Source: UBA4744 sp963723165 | GTDB lineage: Bacteria > Actinomycetota > Acidimicrobiia > Spongiisociales > UBA4744 | Direction: 5' to 3' | DNA: 64,000 bases | Assembly (NCBI GenBank): GCA_963723165.1 | Contig: CAVRPP010000003.1 | Span: 372,001-436,000 of the forward strand | Shown here: positions 7,868-16,049 of the stretch, one piece after another | Layout: the number at the start of each line of letters is the position of its first letter | Position numbering within the stretch: position 1 is the first letter of the stretch | Position numbers and translations under genes: made by a program | Notes under the pieces: model-generated | What the model saw: the letters and a program-made list of their open reading frames with translations, nothing else | What the model was told of the DNA's origin: nothing | Databases searched by the model: none

Positions 7868-8003
7868 CTCGCTCCGCTCGACGTCTTCAGTTTTCAGTTC
7901 GCTTCGCTCCTAGTTGCCAGTTCTCAGTTCTCAGTTCAAATCCGGACCCAGGAGGTTGCATGCCTTCACTGACGACTGACGACTGATTACTGGCTACTTC
8001 TTG
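7868..8003. repeat. Intergenic quasi-repeat of short CAGTT/CTGACGA units
   Basis: The gap between the uppP and ThDP-enzyme stops contains no plausible gene. It is filled with imperfect short repeats: CAGTT units separated by TCT or TTT around 7890-7937, and two tandem CTGACGA units at 7970-7983 followed by more CTG. Comparable strings occur at 55679-55727 and 61477-61497. There is no clear terminator with a T-run. Confidence 0.6.
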
Positions 8004-9623
8004 CTACTGGGCGTAGTTGGAACTCGCCCGGAATGTTTCGGCAATGTGGACGTTGACGAGCGCCGGTTTCCCGCTGGCTGCGGCTCGCTCCAACGCTGGA
8101 CGGATCTGATCCGGCCGGTCGACGAACTCCCCGTAGCCGCCCAGAGCCTCGACCATCAGGTGGTAGGGACGAACCCCGAGATCGGTCGCAACCAGGCGTT
8201 CCGGGTAGAACGCCCGGTGGAACGTCTTGATGTTGTTCCAGACACCGTCGTTGCCGACCACGCCGACAACCGGTAGGCCGAGACGGACAAACGTGTCGAA
8301 TTCCATGCCGTTGAAGCCGAAGGCTCCATCGCCGTAGACGATCCCCACCCGCCGCCCGGGATGCACCACCTGGGCGGCGAGGGCAAACGGTGCTCCAGTT
8401 CCCAGCGTCCCAAAAGCCCCGGCGACGAGCATCTCACCCTGGTTGGCGGGCCGCAGCCACTTGGCCGTTGTGGAGACGATGTCGCCGCCATCCAGAGAGA
8501 CGATCGAACCGGCAAAGAATTCCGCAACATCGCGAGCGAATCGCTCGGGGTGAACCGGGGCTGCGTCTGTGTCCGCCTCCTGCTCGGCCTGCGCCTGCGC
8601 TTCGGTTTCTGCCTCCATGACGACCTTGGTCCACGGACGCACGTCGGCGCGGGCGAAACCATCGGCCGCTTCGATGAGCCCGGTGAGGAAGCGAGCGGGA
8701 TCGGCGGTGAGAGCGGTGTGCGCCGGTCGATTCCAGCCAACTTTTGTGGGGTCGGCGTCGACTTGCACCACGTGGGCTTCGCCGTGGATTTTCTGTCCGT
8801 ACCCGGTCCTGAAGTCCCAATCAACCCCCAGGGCCAGAACCAGGTCAGCCTGAGCGAATGCCATCGAGCGCCTACGATTACCGAGCAAGGGGTGCCCGTA
8901 TGGGAGAGTCCCGCGGGCGTTGCCGCTCGCGTACACGGGTGCCTGGAGCAAGTCCGCGAAGCTCCTCAGTTCGGCCTGGCCCCGGAGTCCGCACCCGGCG
9001 AACACGATGGGGCGCTCGGATCGGGACAGAAGCTTGGCAACCTCTTCGACATCGACAGCCGAAACACCCGGCGGCGACGGCCGATGATTGACCGGCCAGG
9101 TGATCGTCGACTCCTCAACCATGTCGAATTGCACATCCATAGGCACATCGAGAAACACCGGCGCTCCTCTACCGGCGAACGCGTGGCGGGCTGCCGTGGC
9201 GATGTAGTCGGCCAACCGGTTGGTCTCCCAGGCGGTCGCCGCCCACGCAGTGATGGAACGGAAGAGTTGCGGATGATCCATCTCCTGCAAACCGCCCTTG
9301 ATTTCTTGCCGAATGAAGTGGCGGCCTCCCAGCAGCAACACCGGGGCACCCGAGAACCAGGCATTAGCCACTCCGGTGATCGCGTCAGTCACACCCGGAC
9401 CGGCGGTGACTGCGGCAACGCCCAACCTTCCCGTCACCCGGTGATAGGCCTCGGCAGCGTGGACGGCGGCCTGCTCATGGCGCACGTCGACGACCTGGAT
9501 CCCTTCCTGGACGCACCCATCGAGGATGGCGACGATGTGGCCGCCGGTGAGGGTGAAAAGGGTATCGACTCCCTCGTGTTTGAGCGCCCGGGCAATGATC
9601 TGCCCGCCATGAATCTTGGCCAT
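8004..9623 (-). CDS. Thiamine diphosphate-dependent enzyme, acetolactate synthase / oxalyl-CoA decarboxylase-like family
   Basis: 539 residues from the ATG at 9623. It has the three-domain layout of the ThDP decarboxylase superfamily. The N-terminal Pyr domain has the activating Glu in VDVRHEQAAVHAAEAYHRVTG-like context. A central FAD/nucleotide-type domain follows (residues about 190-320). The C-terminal PP domain has GDGAFGFNGMEFDTFVRLGL followed by GNDGVWNN, the Mg/ThDP motif. No CoA-binding or FAD-binding specificity can be read with confidence. It could be a 2-hydroxyacyl-CoA lyase, oxalyl-CoA decarboxylase or other carboligase, and is unlikely to be the biosynthetic IlvB because ilvN and ilvC are absent. 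A stretch of Glu/Ala/Gln repeats near residue 350 is a linker. Confidence 0.85.
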   Translation of the reverse strand: MAKIHGGQIIARALKHEGVDTLFTLTGGHIVAILDGCVQEGIQVVDVRHEQAAVHAAEAYHRVTGRLGVAAVTAGPGVTDAITGVANAWFSGAPVLLLGGRHFIRQEIKGGLQEMDHPQLFRSITAWAATAWETNRLADYIATAARHAFAGRGAPVFLDVPMDVQFDMVEESTITWPVNHRPSPPGVSAVDVEEVAKLLSRSERPIVFAGCGLRGQAELRSFADLLQAPVYASGNARGTLPYGHPLLGNRRRSMAFAQADLVLALGVDWDFRTGYGQKIHGEAHVVQVDADPTKVGWNRPAHTALTADPARFLTGLIEAADGFARADVRPWTKVVMEAETEAQAQAEQEADTDAAPVHPERFARDVAEFFAGSIVSLDGGDIVSTTAKWLRPANQGEMLVAGAFGTLGTGAPFALAAQVVHPGRRVGIVYGDGAFGFNGMEFDTFVRLGLPVVGVVGNDGVWNNIKTFHRAFYPERLVATDLGVRPYHLMVEALGGYGEFVDRPDQIRPALERAAASGKPALVNVHIAETFRASSNYAQ

Positions 9624-9737
9624 GGGGAAAAGATAGCGGCCAGCGGTCGGCGGCCGGACCAATGGACGTACGGTGTCCTCCCCCGCCGGTGCGCGTGTGT
9701 CAGGCCCTCTAGGAGGGGACATCACCCCGGGGTGGGC

Positions 9738-9792
9738 GGATATCCTTTTCCATCGAGAGCAGCCTGCTGGCGGCTAGATGCTGGGTGCTGGA
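9738..9792 (+). repeat. 55-bp direct repeat, copy 1
   Basis: About 55 bases starting GGATATCCTTTTCCATCGAG and running through GGCGGCTAGATGCTGGGTGC are repeated almost exactly at 10292-10346. The only clear difference is one A/G change. The two copies flank the small lipoprotein gene. The unit ends in CTGGATGCTGG-like quasi-repeats. No inverted ends or target duplication are obvious. Confidence 0.8.
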
Positions 9793-9818
9793 ACCTTCAC
9801 CATCAACCTTGCGTTCTG

Positions 9819-10228
9819 ATGAGCATGAGACTTTGGTTTGTGTTTGCTGGTGCTGTTGTTCTCTCGCTTGTCTCGGCCTGCTCCTCAGCGGAATCTACGG
9901 CGAGCACCTACGCCGACGAGTCTGGACGGCTTTTCTACCAGGCGATTGTCCTGAAGTCGATCCGCTCATACTGGGTGACGCAGATGGGCTGCCGAATGTG
10001 GAGTCAACGACCCTGGAATCGGTCGAGGCCCTGGCCGAGCGGGAGCCTCAGTACGAGGTCATACCGAGAAACGGGTGGGTTTGGGAACGGCTCAGCGACG
10101 GATCTGTGAGTGCGTTCAAGACCGAGGACTTCATGCTCCAACGGACCATCGAAAGCGTTGACGATTGCCCGACAGGATACGCCTTCCCCGACGGGATACC
10201 TGTCGCCTACAAAATCGCAGACGACTGA
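9819..10228 (+). pseudogene. Small lipoprotein gene, frameshifted
   Basis: From the ATG at 9819 one frame encodes MSMRLWFVFAGAVVLSLVSA followed by CSS, a signal peptide with a lipobox (LVSAC). After residue about 41 that frame turns into Arg/Trp/Ser-rich sequence. The neighbouring frame instead gives a natural acidic protein: PGDCPEVDPLILGDADGLPN up to ...GIPVAYKIADD and a stop at 10228. The switch lies at or near a TTTT run around 9933. One extra T would join the two into a lipoprotein of about 136 residues. No family is recognised. It may be an intact gene with a sequencing error. Confidence 0.6.
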
Positions 10229-10291
10229 CGCTGCCCCCACCGCTGGCGCCCTGCAAGCAGTTCAGGTGACATTTCGTGACCCTCGGGTGGC

Positions 10292-10346
10292 CGGATATCC
10301 TTTTCCATCGAGGGCAGCCTGCTGGCGGCTAGATGCTGGGTGCTGG
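10292..10346 (+). repeat. 55-bp direct repeat, copy 2
   Basis: Second copy of the unit at 9738-9792, followed directly by further CTGGATGCTG-type quasi-repeats up to about 10375. The remainder of the gap to the next gene, roughly 10380-10459, is AT-richer than its surroundings and may hold the promoter of the HNH gene. Confidence 0.8.
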
Positions 10347-10459
10347 ATGCTGACCGCTGGATGCTGGCCACTAGCGGACGGCGAAAACATTCGTGGGTTA
10401 TTGGATTGTTTTGAGTTGTGTTGCAGCTTTTTGTCATAGGTAGCTGATACCTTCGAACT

Positions 10460-11578
10460 ATGAGAACGACCGACCTTGCAGCGATCACCACCGACCAGTT
10501 GGAAACCACCCTGGTGGAACTCGAATCCCGCATCGCTGCCTGCCGCTACCTCCAACTCCAGCTCCTCTCCGAAGTCGATGTACGGCAGGTGCCGATCGGG
10601 GACGGGGCCCGTACCCTGGCCGAATGGGTAGCGGCCCGTATGGACCTGGCACCGGAGACCGCCCGCTCACTCACCCAAACCGTGGCCCGGTTGGCCGACC
10701 AGGACGACCTGGCCGAGGAGCTGGAAACCGGTGGCGTGTCGTTCGATCGGGTGGTGGAGGAGTCCCGGCTCGCAGCGGTCGGGGCCGACCCAGGGGTAGT
10801 AGCCGGATCGCGGGGTTGGGATATTGCGGGAGTGCGGCGCATGGTGGCCCGCCACCATCGAATCACCCGTAATGACGAGCAGCAGATCTTCAGGGACCGG
10901 TTCCTATCCATCCAACCGGCCCTGGACCAGTCCTCCTACAAACTGTGGGGTTTGTTCCCAGGCCAGGACGGCCACCTCATTGAACACGCCCTGCAGCAGA
11001 GAGCCGAAGACTTCCCCTCTCTGCCAAACGGTCGGCACGCTCCCCGATCCCAACGACAAGCCGACGCCCTCGTCGCCATCGCTCACGACTCCCTCGACGG
11101 CTCCCCGACCGACGGAGCCAAGGGCACACCGTTGGTGTCGATCTTCGTCGACGCCGGTCTCGCCGCCGGTTCGAACGGGAAAGCCGGCGCCGAGATCTGT
11201 TCGGGACCCCGCATCGGACCGTTGACCTTGGAGGAAATCCTCTGCGACGGACAGGTCGAGATCCTCCAAAGCGGCCCCGACGGGACCCCCGTTGCAATCG
11301 GGAAAACGTCCCGGACCATCCCACCAAAGCTGCGAAGGTTCATCCTCCACCGCGACCAAGGAGCCTGCACCGCCGACGGGTGCCGATCTCGTTACCGGCT
11401 CCAACCTCACCACATCGTCCCCCGGTCTCGAGGCGGAACCCACCACCCGGACAACCTCACGACCTTATGTTGGTTCCACCACCACGTCGTGGTGCACCGC
11501 AACGGCTATCACATCGACCCCACCAGCCCACCCCAGCGGCGACGCTTCCTCAAACCGGCGACACGCGGACCACCCTGA
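10460..11578 (+). CDS. DUF222 / HNH endonuclease-domain protein (13E12-like)
   Basis: 372 residues. The N-terminal two thirds is a helical DUF222 region (LTQTVARLADQDDLAEELE, then HHRITRNDEQQIFRDRF). The C-terminal HNH nuclease domain contains C(TADG)C, RLQPHHIVPRSRGGTHHPDN, LTTLCWFHHHVVVHRNGY, so the metal-binding Cys, His and Asn residues are all present. Such genes are highly repeated in Actinobacteria (the 13E12 family of mycobacteria) and are thought to be mobile or selfish. The biochemical function is unknown. It lies just past a direct repeat and has an AT-rich upstream region, both in line with mobility. Confidence 0.9.
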   Translation: MRTTDLAAITTDQLETTLVELESRIAACRYLQLQLLSEVDVRQVPIGDGARTLAEWVAARMDLAPETARSLTQTVARLADQDDLAEELETGGVSFDRVVEESRLAAVGADPGVVAGSRGWDIAGVRRMVARHHRITRNDEQQIFRDRFLSIQPALDQSSYKLWGLFPGQDGHLIEHALQQRAEDFPSLPNGRHAPRSQRQADALVAIAHDSLDGSPTDGAKGTPLVSIFVDAGLAAGSNGKAGAEICSGPRIGPLTLEEILCDGQVEILQSGPDGTPVAIGKTSRTIPPKLRRFILHRDQGACTADGCRSRYRLQPHHIVPRSRGGTHHPDNLTTLCWFHHHVVVHRNGYHIDPTSPPQRRRFLKPATRGPP

Positions 11579-11753
11579 CCTCCCCGCTTGGGCGGACCAC
11601 GCCAGGTGCGCCTGTACCCGCACACCTCACCCATCACCACAATCCACTGAACCCAAGAGGCCACCCCCAGCGGGTGAGTCACTTCCGCCGCGCCTGGAGC
11701 CAAGCCGGAGGAAGGATTCATCACGGAGGGCTTGGACCCCGGCGACCAGCGAC

Positions 11754-12971
11754 TCAGAAGTAGTGCGGGCACCAGGGGCGTTGGTACCAGCCGAACATCT
11801 GGTCGGCCCGGCGAACAACGTCGGGGTCTCCTGCCACCCGAGCCGCCTGCTGGAGCAACCGGAAGCTGCCGTCGCCCAGGTAGCGAGAACTCAAGGCAGC
11901 AATATCGAGGGTCAGCTCGGGTGATGCCGAAGACGGCCGGCACTCGGATCCTTCGGGACCGCCCTCGAGTTCGAAGGTTCCCCCGACCTCGGGCAGGAAG
12001 GCATCGACGACTTCAAACACCAGGCGCCCTTCGACCGCATATCTGCGCCCGGCGAGAGCGGCCGGGATATCGAGCAGACGGGCCCACAGGCCGTCACCCT
12101 GTCTCAGCTTCATCCGGCGCGGGTCGGCCAGCATCGCCGCCAGCAGCATTTCGGGAGGACGGGTTTGCGTCCGGATGCTCTGGATGAGGTCTACGGAAAA
12201 GGCATAACGCCAAAGCGCAACTTCCGCGGCCGGTGTCAACGCCATCAGTTCCGCTGCGAGCAATTCACTTGCGGCATGCCCTTCCTCCCACTTATCGCGA
12301 ACCCGGTAACGCAGATACCCCAAATCGTTGCCGTCATCCGCATGAACGACGAAGCGGTTGGCCGTCATGCCGTCCCGCCAATGCTCCAGATCGAGCACAC
12401 GCAAATCCCACTGGGCCTCAGTGCGACTGAGAAACCCGGGCCACGATGTACCGACACTCTGGTAGATCCCGGGCATGGTCCGGCGGGCCTCGTCCTTGTC
12501 CACCAGGCGCACAAGGCCCGGGGTCGGAATCTCCGTCGCCAAAGCAGCATGCTGCCGATCGATCCGGAAGCTTGCATCCATGGTGGCAACCCCGTAGCCG
12601 TAGCGGCCGTAGATCGTGCTTTCGGATGCTCGCAAAACAGAAAGAGGCTCTCCCCGCTCGCGGACCTCATCGAAGTGGTAGCGCATGATGTCGGTGAGAA
12701 TGCCCCGCCGCCGGTGCGTGGGGATAACGGCGATGGCGGTCAGGCCGCCGGTCTTGACCACACCGCCCGGCGTGGTCAGGTCGAACGAGTCGGCGCCACC
12801 CGTCCCGACGAACAGTTCTCCATCCAGGGCGACGATCGACCGGTCGAATTCAAAGGTCTTCTGCAGCGCCTCGAGTTCTTCGTCCTTCTCGTCGAAGTTG
12901 AAGGCGCGCTCCCACACCTGAGCGAAGGCGCGCAGTTCATCGGGAACAATCGGGCGGATCTGATAGGACAC
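11754..12971 (-). CDS. Eis-like GNAT acetyltransferase
   Basis: 405 residues from GTG. The N-terminal GNAT domain carries the acetyl-CoA motif GGLTAIAVIPTHRRRGILTD (R/Q-x-x-G-x-A variant). A middle GNAT-like region follows (residues about 160-280), and a C-terminal SCP2-like domain ends RPWCPHYF. The tripartite layout and the free carboxylate of a terminal Phe are typical of Eis, which acetylates amines such as aminoglycosides at several positions. Substrate cannot be inferred. The gene stands alone and is divergent from the VOC gene at 13064. Confidence 0.85.
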   Translation of the reverse strand: MSYQIRPIVPDELRAFAQVWERAFNFDEKDEELEALQKTFEFDRSIVALDGELFVGTGGADSFDLTTPGGVVKTGGLTAIAVIPTHRRRGILTDIMRYHFDEVRERGEPLSVLRASESTIYGRYGYGVATMDASFRIDRQHAALATEIPTPGLVRLVDKDEARRTMPGIYQSVGTSWPGFLSRTEAQWDLRVLDLEHWRDGMTANRFVVHADDGNDLGYLRYRVRDKWEEGHAASELLAAELMALTPAAEVALWRYAFSVDLIQSIRTQTRPPEMLLAAMLADPRRMKLRQGDGLWARLLDIPAALAGRRYAVEGRLVFEVVDAFLPEVGGTFELEGGPEGSECRPSSASPELTLDIAALSSRYLGDGSFRLLQQAARVAGDPDVVRRADQMFGWYQRPWCPHYF

Positions 12972-13063
12972 GGCGCCAGATTAGGCAACTGCGGAACCGC
13001 GTGGCTCCCAATAATGGCGCCCGGCCCGGTCGGCTAGCGTCGCTGCATACGCAAAGGTGACCG

Positions 13064-13498
13064 ATGGCAACACCCATTCAAATAGTGTTCGACGCGAACA
13101 ACCCGGCCCGTCTTGCTGACTTCTGGGCGCAGGCGCTCGGCTATATCATCCAGCCGCCCCCAGAGGGCTTCGACTCCTGGGACGATTGGGCACGGAGCAT
13201 GGCGATACCGGAGGAGAACTGGAACGATGCCCGTGCCCTGATCGACCCGGACGGTACCGGCCCGCGCCTCTTCTTCCAGAGAGTTCCTGAGGGCAAGACG
13301 GCCAAGAACCGGATGCATCTCGATGTGAATGCGGCCGGGGGTCACGGGACTCCGATCGACGAGCGGCGGATCCGGGTCGACGCCGAAGTCGAGCGACTTG
13401 TGGCCGCGGGAGCATCGGTGATCGGGCCGGTGGAGCAGCACGGCGAATACTGGGTCGTTCTCGGCGACCCGGAAGGAAACGAGTTCTGCGTCCAGTAG
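13064..13498 (+). CDS. VOC / glyoxalase-like domain protein
   Basis: 144 residues with one vicinal-oxygen-chelate domain. The N-terminus has IQIVFDANNPARLADFWAQA, the middle has KNRMHLDVNA (metal His), and the C-terminus has WVVLGDPEGNEFCVQ (metal Glu). Proteins of this actinobacterial type are mostly uncharacterised; the fold supports dioxygenase, isomerase or antibiotic-binding roles. AAAGGTGA upstream of the ATG is a plausible ribosome binding site. It converges on the saccharopine-dehydrogenase-like gene. Confidence 0.85.
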   Translation: MATPIQIVFDANNPARLADFWAQALGYIIQPPPEGFDSWDDWARSMAIPEENWNDARALIDPDGTGPRLFFQRVPEGKTAKNRMHLDVNAAGGHGTPIDERRIRVDAEVERLVAAGASVIGPVEQHGEYWVVLGDPEGNEFCVQ

Positions 13499-13505
13499 CC
13501 GGCGA

Positions 13506-14672
13506 TTAGCCCGCCAGCACTGCTTCCTCGGTGAGGGCCGTCTGCACCCCGCGCTTCGCCAGGTCCTCGTAGAACGGCTGCGGAGGTACAACCGTCTCGG
13601 GCGGATGCACGCCCGGTCTCGATATCGCGCCCGACCCCAGCCGGCGAGCGACGATGGCGGCAGGCGAGCCGACCACAACCGTGCCGCCGGCCACCTGCAG
13701 TTCCTCAGAAGGCCAGGCCGTCGTGTCGAGGCGAAGACGGACGGGCGCACCGTTGCGGGTTCCCTCCGCCACCGTGGCGATGTCTTTGAACCCTGCATGC
13801 TGCGGCGGATCGGGTTGGAGCTCCTCCAACAAGTCGACCAGGAGGCGGCGCGGAATCACACCCTCCACCGCCCCAACCCGGCGCGGCTTCGTCGAGGCCA
13901 GGCCGAGCGAAGCGAGGAATTGAAGCTTTCGCAATGCGGCTTCGGGAAACCCGAAGAAGGTGATCTTGAACTCGCATGCCTCGATACCCTTTTCGGCCAA
14001 ACTGAGCGGGATAGTGGCAACCTCGGAGTGCAGGGAGAGATGGGTCTTGGCGTACCCGATCGGTTGTTTGAAGGAGAACATCTCCTCTTCGGACAGCGGG
14101 TCGAGATCGACGAACCGGCCGTCCCTGAACACCATTGCCCGTTCGGTTATCTCGTCGAAGATCGTCCACAGCGAGTAGGGCCATTTGAGAGAATCCGACG
14201 GATCGACCGTTGCCCCGTTGTAGATGATCACCGAACGGACGGTGTCCATCCGCGCCGCCAGATCGCCGGCGTGGACGTTGGCGATACCCGGACACGAGCC
14301 GATGCCCACAACTGCCGTCAGGCCGGCGTCGCGAAATCGGTCGCCGAGTTCGAGCTGTTTCCTGGTCGTGAAGAACAGCCCACCGAGATCCGTGTAGTGG
14401 GCGCCGGCCCGGAGGGCGCCCTCCATGACCGCCAGGTTGATCTGATACTGAGCTGCGTTGACGACGACGTCGGCACCGGCCAGGAAAGTGTCGAGCGAGG
14501 CCGGATCCCGGACGTCGACCGCCCCATGCTCAAACCCGTTCTCCTTGGCGACCAGCGCCGCTCGATCGCCGTCGAGATCTCCAACAACGACCTTGTCCGG
14601 ACTGTCCCAGGTGGCCAGATCTCGTGCCACTACCGCGCCGATGATGCCCGCTCCCAGGAGCGCAATTCGCAT
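13506..14672 (-). CDS. Saccharopine dehydrogenase-like NAD(P)-binding oxidoreductase
   Basis: About 388 residues. The N-terminal Rossmann motif MRIALLGAGIIGAVVARDLA is followed by GDLDGDRAALVAKENGFEHG and VVNAAQYQINLAVMEGAL, as in the saccharopine dehydrogenase / carboxynorspermidine synthase family. The middle has GSCPGIANVHAGDLA. I chose the second ATG because the GAGAGG motif is then 8 bases away; the first would add two residues. It is the last gene of a minus-strand trio with a class III aminotransferase and an aldehyde dehydrogenase. This suggests handling of an amino acid or polyamine adduct, but the substrate is unknown. Confidence 0.85.
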   Translation of the reverse strand: MRIALLGAGIIGAVVARDLATWDSPDKVVVGDLDGDRAALVAKENGFEHGAVDVRDPASLDTFLAGADVVVNAAQYQINLAVMEGALRAGAHYTDLGGLFFTTRKQLELGDRFRDAGLTAVVGIGSCPGIANVHAGDLAARMDTVRSVIIYNGATVDPSDSLKWPYSLWTIFDEITERAMVFRDGRFVDLDPLSEEEMFSFKQPIGYAKTHLSLHSEVATIPLSLAEKGIEACEFKITFFGFPEAALRKLQFLASLGLASTKPRRVGAVEGVIPRRLLVDLLEELQPDPPQHAGFKDIATVAEGTRNGAPVRLRLDTTAWPSEELQVAGGTVVVGSPAAIVARRLGSGAISRPGVHPPETVVPPQPFYEDLAKRGVQTALTEEAVLAG

Positions 14673-14690
14673 GGTCATGACCTCTCTGTC

Positions 14691-16001
14691 TCAGGCAGTT
14701 GCTTCGGCGAGTGCCTCTTCGAACGCAGTCAAAGTTGTCGCAATGTCCTCGTCCGAAAGGGCGGCGCACAAGAACCACGGTTCGAGGGCGTCATCGACCG
14801 GCATCACTCCTCGCCGGATCATCCCTCCGACTACCTCCGCATAGAGCTCGTCGTTGTGGTTGGCCGAGTCCCGGAAGTCCTTCGGTGGCTCCTCGCTGAA
14901 CACGATCCCGAACATGGCAGGAACGCCGACAATGTGGGCGGTCACCCCTTGCTCGACACAGATACTGCTCAGCCCCTTCATCAGGGTTCTGCCCATCTTC
15001 TCCAAGCGAACATAGGGCTCGCCGGTGGACAGGACGTCGATCGTGGCACCGGCCGCCGCAGCCGCGACACCGTTCCCCGAATAGGTACCCGCCTGAGCAA
15101 TCCCTCCTTTGCCCCATGCCTGGATCACTTCGCCCCGGCCGGCGATGGCCGCCACCGGGAAGCCGTTGCCCATCGACTTGGCAAAGGTGCCGAGATCGGG
15201 AGTTACTCCGAAAACCTCCTGTGCTCCACCCAGTGCGATGCGGAACCCGGTTTTCACCTCGTCGAAGATGAGGACGGTGCCGTACTTATCGCAAACCTTG
15301 CGGAGCCCTTCCAGGAAACCTTTCTCAGGCATGATCCCGAAAGCGTTGCCCAGCATCGGCTCGACGATGATGGCGGCGATGGTATGACCCTGATCGCGGA
15401 AGAGGCGCTCGACGAGTTCGAGATCGTTGAACGGCAGGGTACGGATGAACGTGCTGATGACGTCGGGAATGCCGGATGAGCTTTGCACTGGAACCGGCCG
15501 GTACCGGGATCCCATGGCACCGGGTGGAGACCCGGCGGTGGAGAACATCACATAGTCGTGGACACCGTGGTATTGCCCCTCGAACTTGAGGATGACGTCT
15601 CGACCTGTGAAACCGCGCGCCAGACGGATGGCATGCATGGTCGCCTCGGTCCCGGTATTGGTGAACCGAAGCGCATCCACCCACGGGACGGCGGCACGGA
15701 ACGTCTCGGCTGCTTCTACCTCCCGGGCGCTGGTCATCGCAAAGGTCGTGCCGGCCGCGGCAGCTTCGGCGACGGCCTTGGCTACAACTGGATGTCCGTG
15801 CCCGAGGACGACGGGACCGAACCCGCACTGGTAGTCGATGTAGCGGTTCCCATCCATGTCGTAGACGTAGGCGCCTTCGCCCCGATCAATGACCAGGGTG
15901 TCGTCGTCACCCCAATAACGGAACTGACTGGAGACCCCGTTGACCAGGTTGGCTTTGGCCCGGGCGAACCATGCCGCCGTCTTCTCGCCTTGCAGTCCCA
16001 T
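14691..16001 (-). CDS. Class III PLP aminotransferase, glutamate-1-semialdehyde-mutase-like
   Basis: 436 residues. The N-terminal part contains YIDYQCGFGPVVLGHGHPVV, followed by RFTNTGTEATMHAIRLARGF. The segment AAIIVEPMLGNAFGIMPEKG precedes LIFDEVKTGFR (the PLP aspartate). FAKSMGNGFPVAAIAG holds the Schiff-base Lys. This resembles glutamate-1-semialdehyde aminomutase, but without heme genes nearby it is more likely an amine or beta-amino-acid transaminase. The start has GGGAGA upstream. It sits between the saccharopine-dehydrogenase-like gene and an aldehyde dehydrogenase, matching a transamination-oxidation sequence. Confidence 0.88.
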   Translation of the reverse strand: MGLQGEKTAAWFARAKANLVNGVSSQFRYWGDDDTLVIDRGEGAYVYDMDGNRYIDYQCGFGPVVLGHGHPVVAKAVAEAAAAGTTFAMTSAREVEAAETFRAAVPWVDALRFTNTGTEATMHAIRLARGFTGRDVILKFEGQYHGVHDYVMFSTAGSPPGAMGSRYRPVPVQSSSGIPDVISTFIRTLPFNDLELVERLFRDQGHTIAAIIVEPMLGNAFGIMPEKGFLEGLRKVCDKYGTVLIFDEVKTGFRIALGGAQEVFGVTPDLGTFAKSMGNGFPVAAIAGRGEVIQAWGKGGIAQAGTYSGNGVAAAAAGATIDVLSTGEPYVRLEKMGRTLMKGLSSICVEQGVTAHIVGVPAMFGIVFSEEPPKDFRDSANHNDELYAEVVGGMIRRGVMPVDDALEPWFLCAALSDEDIATTLTAFEEALAEATA

Positions 16002-16049
16002 TTCTCTCCCTTTCGTTCGGTGGTCGGCCGATCACTCGGCTCTCCGCAT

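Noticed and set aside
8361..10109. 582-residue plus-strand frame
   Set aside because: It runs through the opposite strand of the ThDP enzyme; only its last part, from about 9819, is protein-like (the lipoprotein signal).
13605..15479. 624-residue plus-strand frame
   Set aside because: It spans the antisense of two convincing enzymes (saccharopine-dehydrogenase-like and aminotransferase) and lacks homology, so it is a shadow.
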